Positions 60,918-64,000 of a DNA stretch of 64,000 nucleotides are shown here, in pieces. The first letter of the stretch is position 1, and every line of letters begins with the position of its first letter. The stretch is taken from NCBI RefSeq assembly GCF_024733845.1, contig NZ_JANRHG010000001.1:496001-560000 (forward strand). Direction: 5' to 3'. The notes below the pieces were generated by a model that saw nothing but the letters and a program-made list of their open reading frames with translations, did not search any database and was not told the origin of the DNA. The position numbers and the translations under genes are program-made. The DNA is from Neomoorella sulfitireducens. GTDB lineage: Bacteria; Bacillota; DSM-521; Neomoorellales; Neomoorellaceae.

Positions 60918-61015
60918 TGGCGGGAGTGTGTGGGAATCGAACCCACCGCGCCCGGGAGCTCCGCGCGCCGGCTGGATTTGAAGTCCAGGCAGGCCACCAG
61001 GCCCGATCCACCCCC
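60918..61015 (-). tRNA. selC: Selenocysteine tRNA (anticodon TCA)
   Basis: This 98-nt tRNA has anticodon arm CTGGACTTCAAATCCAG with TCA, a long D stem (GGGCC...GGCC), a long variable arm (GCCGGCGCGCGGAGCTCC region), T arm GTGGG TTCGATT CCCAC, and discriminator G with CCA encoded. The acceptor GGGGGTG pairs with CACTCCC. These are selC features. It implies that UGA is read as selenocysteine in some genes elsewhere, for which SelA, SelB and SelD would be needed. None is in the window. Confidence 0.95.
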
Positions 61016-61072
61016 ACGCTATTATACGCCTGGCGGCAGGCCAAGTCAAGGCAGCCTCCCCGGGCCTCAGGG

Positions 61073-61783
61073 CTAGCCACCAAGATAAGCCTTTTTGACG
61101 TCTTCACTGCTGATCAACTCGGCCGCGCTGCCCGTAAGGGTAATCCGTCCCGTTTCTAAAACATACCCGCGATGGGCTACACTCAGGGCCATGTTGGCGT
61201 TCTGCTCTACCAGTAAAATCGTGGTTCCTTGTTCGTTAATTTCTTTGATGATATTAAAAATTTCCTGCACCAGGATGGGTGCCAGGCCCATGGAGGGCTC
61301 GTCCAGGAGCAAGAGCTTTGGCCTGGACATTAAGGCCCGGCCGATGGCCAGCATCTGTTGTTCGCCGCCGCTTAAGGTACCGGCCATTTGTTTTTGCCGT
61401 TCCCGCAGGCGGGGAAAACGCCGGAAAACCTCCTGAATACTTTTTTTCATCCCTTCCCGGCTACGGTGTAAGTAGGCGCCCAGCTCGAGGTTTTCCATCA
61501 CAGTGAGGTTGGGAAAAATCCGCCTGCCTTCAGGTACATGGGAAATACCTTTCTTTACAATTGCCTGGGCCGGCAGGCCGTTGATGACCTCGCCATTGTA
61601 GGTGATGGTGCCGCTCTGGGGTCGCAAAAGGCCGGAAATGGTTTTCAGGGTAGTGCTTTTACCGGCACCGTTAGCCCCGATAAGGGTAACAATTTCACCT
61701 TCGTTGACTTCAAGGGTAATGCCTTTCAGGGCATGGATGGCGCCGTAATAAACATTAAGATTTTCCACCTTGAGGAGCAACAC
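61073..61783 (-). CDS. livF: Branched-chain amino-acid ABC transporter ATPase LivF
   Basis: The 236-residue ATPase has Walker A GANGAGKSTTLKT, the LivF-typical segment VPEGRRIFPNLTVMENLELG, the signature LSGGEQQMLAIGRALM, and Walker B LLLDEPSMGLAP. It energises uptake of leucine, isoleucine and valine, or of other amides, with LivG, LivM and LivH. The start overlaps livG by 29 nt. It is the last gene of the cluster in this direction. Confidence 0.93.
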   Translation of the reverse strand: MLLLKVENLNVYYGAIHALKGITLEVNEGEIVTLIGANGAGKSTTLKTISGLLRPQSGTITYNGEVINGLPAQAIVKKGISHVPEGRRIFPNLTVMENLELGAYLHRSREGMKKSIQEVFRRFPRLRERQKQMAGTLSGGEQQMLAIGRALMSRPKLLLLDEPSMGLAPILVQEIFNIIKEINEQGTTILLVEQNANMALSVAHRGYVLETGRITLTGSAAELISSEDVKKAYLGG

Positions 61784-62549
61784 CGTTCACCTCTTGTCCC
61801 AGGTAAGCCTCAATTACCCGCTCGTTATTGCGAATGGCCTCCGGCGGTCCCTCGGCGATAACCTGGCCATAGTCCAGGACGTAGATGCGCTCGCAAATAC
61901 CCATTACCAGTGACATATCGTGTTCTATTAATAAAATAGTAAGGTCAAACTCCTGCCTTACCCAGTTGATCAGGGCCATTAATTCTTTTGTTTCCTGGGG
62001 GTTCATTCCCGCTGCCGGTTCATCCAGCAAAAGAAGCCTGGGGCGGGCTGCCAGGGCCCGGGCAATCTCTAACCGGCGCTGTTCGCCATAGGGCAGATTT
62101 TTCGCCTTTTCATTCTGGTAGGATTCCAGTTTAAATATCCGCATGAGTTCTTTACTGCGGGACAGGATCTCTGCCTCACCCCTGTGGTATGAGGGAAGGC
62201 GTAAAACGGCGTCAATTACACGGTAACGGCTGTGCCAGTGATAAGCAATACGAATGTTATCAAGGACATGCAATTCGCCAAAAAGGCGGATGTTCTGAAA
62301 GGTCCTGGCAATTCCCCGCTGGGTAATCTGGTAGGGCTTTAAGCCGACCAGGCTCCGGCCGTTAAAAATAATTTCGCCCCTGGTGGGATGGTAAACGCCG
62401 GTCAGCAGGTTGAAAATCGTGGTTTTTCCCGCCCCGTTGGGGCCAATCAAACCCACCAACTCTCCCGGCTCTAAATGCAGGTCTACATTGGCTACCGCCA
62501 TCAGGCCGCCAAAAGAAATAGTCAGACCCCTAGTTTCCAGCAGAGCCAC
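61755..62549 (-). CDS. livG: Branched-chain amino-acid ABC transporter ATPase LivG
   Basis: The 264-residue ATPase is taken from GTG 62549 (MALLETRGLTISFGG), preceded by GAGGTGA. It has Walker A GPNGAGKTTIFNLLTG, the LivG insert RTFQNIRLFGELHVLDNI, a signature region with LPYGEQRRLEIARALAA, and Walker B LLLDEPAAGMNPQET. A longer frame to 62582 overlaps livM further and lacks a ribosome site. It overlaps livM by 20 nt at its start. Confidence 0.93.
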   Translation of the reverse strand: MALLETRGLTISFGGLMAVANVDLHLEPGELVGLIGPNGAGKTTIFNLLTGVYHPTRGEIIFNGRSLVGLKPYQITQRGIARTFQNIRLFGELHVLDNIRIAYHWHSRYRVIDAVLRLPSYHRGEAEILSRSKELMRIFKLESYQNEKAKNLPYGEQRRLEIARALAARPRLLLLDEPAAGMNPQETKELMALINWVRQEFDLTILLIEHDMSLVMGICERIYVLDYGQVIAEGPPEAIRNNERVIEAYLGQEVNGVAPQGGKS

Positions 62550-63492
62550 CGGCTTCACCTCGTTTCGGCATCCAGCGGTCAAGGGTAAATTCCCCGGTGC
62601 CCATCAAGCCCTGGGGACGAAAAACCATGATAACAATGAGCAGGAGGGCGTAAATAACCATCCTCAAAACAGCCAGGTCCTGAAGGGCGGCATTAGTAAT
62701 GGTAATGCCTGCCGCAGCAATAATGGAGCCCGTAATGCTCCCCAGGCCGCCAAAAACCACCATTACCAGAATATCAAAGGAGCGGAAAAAGGTAAAAGTA
62801 GTAGGCTGGATGAGATAAAAATAGTGGGCATAGAGGGCTCCGGCAATACCGGCAAAAAAAGCACCCATGGCGAAGGCCAGGACTTTATAGTAAGTAGTGT
62901 TAATGCCCATGGTTTCAGCGGCAATTTCGTTTTCCCGGATGGCAATACAGGCCCGCCCGTGGGTAGAATTAATAAAATTTACGGTGACTATGATAGTAAC
63001 GACCATCATCAGGTAGACCCAGGTCCAGTTGGTCAAGCGCGGGATACCAATCATCCCTGCCGCGCCGCCGATGTAGTTGATATTATTGGCCAGTCCCTTG
63101 ATAATTTCCCCAAAGCCAAGGGTAGCGATGGCCAGGTAATCGCCTTTCAGTCGCAGGGTGGGCAACCCGATAATTAGCCCTGCTATCGCCGCTGCTACCG
63201 CCCCGGCTATAATGGCCAGCAAAAAGGGCTGGTGCAGCTTCAGGGTCAAGACGGCAGCTACATACGCGCCCACGGCCATAAAGCCGGCATGTCCCAGGGC
63301 CAGCTGTCCGGTGAAGCCGACAATTAGATTTAAGCTAACCGCCAGGATAATGTTGATCCCCAGCATCATCAAATTAATTTCCTGGAACTTGCTGATCATG
63401 CCGGTGGATAGAAGGCTGGCAATGATAAAGTACACCAGGAGCGCGCCGGCCAGGGCAAAAAAATTCTTCCTGCTAAACTGCACCTTGGTCAC
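62530..63492 (-). CDS. livM: Branched-chain amino-acid ABC transporter permease LivM
   Basis: The 320-residue permease has about nine membrane helices and the family block LALGHAGFMAVGAYVAAVLT, then LRLKGDYLAIATLGFGEIIK and GRACIAIRENEIAAETMGIN. The cytoplasmic EAA-like loop lies near residue 190. The GTG at 63492 abuts the livH stop. An alternative GTG at 63483 is also possible. It pairs with LivH to form the channel. Confidence 0.92.
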   Translation of the reverse strand: MTKVQFSRKNFFALAGALLVYFIIASLLSTGMISKFQEINLMMLGINIILAVSLNLIVGFTGQLALGHAGFMAVGAYVAAVLTLKLHQPFLLAIIAGAVAAAIAGLIIGLPTLRLKGDYLAIATLGFGEIIKGLANNINYIGGAAGMIGIPRLTNWTWVYLMMVVTIIVTVNFINSTHGRACIAIRENEIAAETMGINTTYYKVLAFAMGAFFAGIAGALYAHYFYLIQPTTFTFFRSFDILVMVVFGGLGSITGSIIAAAGITITNAALQDLAVLRMVIYALLLIVIMVFRPQGLMGTGEFTLDRWMPKRGEAGGSAGN

Positions 63493-64000
63493 CTACACCT
63501 TCTCCGTATTATTCCTGCCCAGCAGACCGGCCGGTTTGAGCAGCAAAATTAAAATCAAAAGGATAAAGACGATGGGATCCCGCATTTTACTGCTCCAGTA
63601 ACCACTGACCATTGTTTCAAAGACGCCCAAGGCAAAGCCGCCCAGCATGGCACCGGGAATGAGGCCGATACCCCCGATTACGGCCGCCACAAAAGCCTTT
63701 AATCCGGGCATAATGCCCATTAAGGGCTGGATGGTATTATAATAGAGGCCCAGGAGAATACCGGCCACAGCTGCAAAGGCCGAGCCCAGGGCAAAGGTAA
63801 CGGAAATAGTTTCGTCAACATTGATACCCATCAACCTGGCGGCATCCCGGTCGTAAGAGACGGCCCGCATGGCCTTGCCGGTCCACGTATAATGGACAAT
63901 ATATTGCAGGATAATCATCATCACCACAGTTACAGCCAGGATTAACAACTGGAGGGTAGTGGCCGTTAGCTGTATACCCAGGAACGATAAAGGTAATTGT
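63493..64000 (-). CDS. livH: Branched-chain amino-acid ABC transporter permease LivH (N-terminal part outside window)
   Basis: The open frame continues to the window edge, and no start is assigned, because the N-terminal part lies beyond 64000. The visible 168 codons include the EAA-like block GKAMRAVSYDRDAARLMGIN, the segment FALGSAFAAVAGILLGLYYN and AFVAAVIGGIGLIPGAMLGG, typical of LivH. The C-terminus ends ...RNNTEKV. It is the first gene of the visible transporter set. The binding protein gene is not in the window. Confidence 0.92.
   Translation of the reverse strand, partial: QLPLSFLGIQLTATTLQLLILAVTVVMMIILQYIVHYTWTGKAMRAVSYDRDAARLMGINVDETISVTFALGSAFAAVAGILLGLYYNTIQPLMGIMPGLKAFVAAVIGGIGLIPGAMLGGFALGVFETMVSGYWSSKMRDPIVFILLILILLLKPAGLLGRNNTEKV

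Noticed and set aside
60728-61159. Several overlapping short frames around 60.7-61.2 kb
   Set aside because: They run across the tRNA-Sec gene and its terminator on both strands. The tRNA explains the sequence.

Overview
The window reads as one chromosomal stretch of a spore-forming, thermophile-like Firmicute. It most resembles Moorella or its relatives. That genus call is inference, based on the S10-spc-str and rpoBC gene order, the sigH-type neighbourhood, an L10 leader, a cysteine T-box, a tRNA-Sec gene, flavin-dependent ThyX and the high-GC protein-coding style. Apart from two plus-strand genes near 27.5-28.6 kb and a predicted plus-strand RNA near 57.1-57.6 kb, every feature lies on the minus strand. 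Transcription therefore runs from high to low coordinates.

Region by region. 1-27.3 kb: the translation and transcription super-operon. In the direction of transcription it is tuf (copy 2), rpmG-secE-nusG, rplK-rplA, L10 leader-rplJ-rplL, rpoB-rpoC, an L7Ae-like gene, rpsL-rpsG-fusA-tuf (copy 1), the S10 and spc clusters, then secY and a cut adk. 27.3-31.7 kb: a small multidrug-resistance-like membrane protein and a NUDIX hydrolase on the plus strand, three tiny hydrophobic proteins with sigma-K-like promoters, ychF, and a Wzz-like chain-length protein. 31.9-46.5 kb: a type IV pilus or type II pseudopilus locus (pilC, pilin, two minor pilins, a PilX-like protein, pilM, pilN, pilO, pilB). Upstream of it lie a receiver-only regulator, a 1708-residue Ser/Thr-kinase/AAA/GAF/histidine-kinase fusion, and a NarL-type regulator. 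46.7-47.0 kb: tRNA-Tyr, initiator tRNA-Met and tRNA-Thr behind a near-consensus promoter.

47.1-56.9 kb: sigH, rae1/yacP, rlmB, thyX, mrnC, cysS, cysE (T-box), ispF, ispD, a PIN-TRAM protein, carD and radA. 56.9-57.7 kb: a long gap holding a strongly folded RNA candidate of about 460 nt. 57.7-60.7 kb: an orphan PhoR-like kinase, a tandem HD-GYP-like protein and a DUF1858 protein. 60.9-61.0 kb: selC. 61.1-64.0 kb: branched-chain amino-acid ABC transporter genes livF, livG, livM and partial livH.

How the parts may work together. The most system-like unit is 31.9-46.5 kb. A 40-bp element made of two CATATG-centred palindromes 21 bp apart occurs twice. One copy overlaps the predicted -35 box of the receiver-only gene and the other overlaps that of the pilus operon. 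This suggests that the adjacent NarL-type regulator, or another factor, controls both. The pilus ATPase carries a textbook MshEN cyclic-di-GMP-binding signature, and a protein with two HD-GYP-type domains is encoded in the same window. The block lies between tRNA-Thr and tuf copy 2, where related genomes usually keep these genes close. A degenerate copy of the tRNA-Thr 3' end lies at its far edge, hinting at an old insertion. The second strong candidate for something new is the structured RNA at 57.1-57.6 kb.
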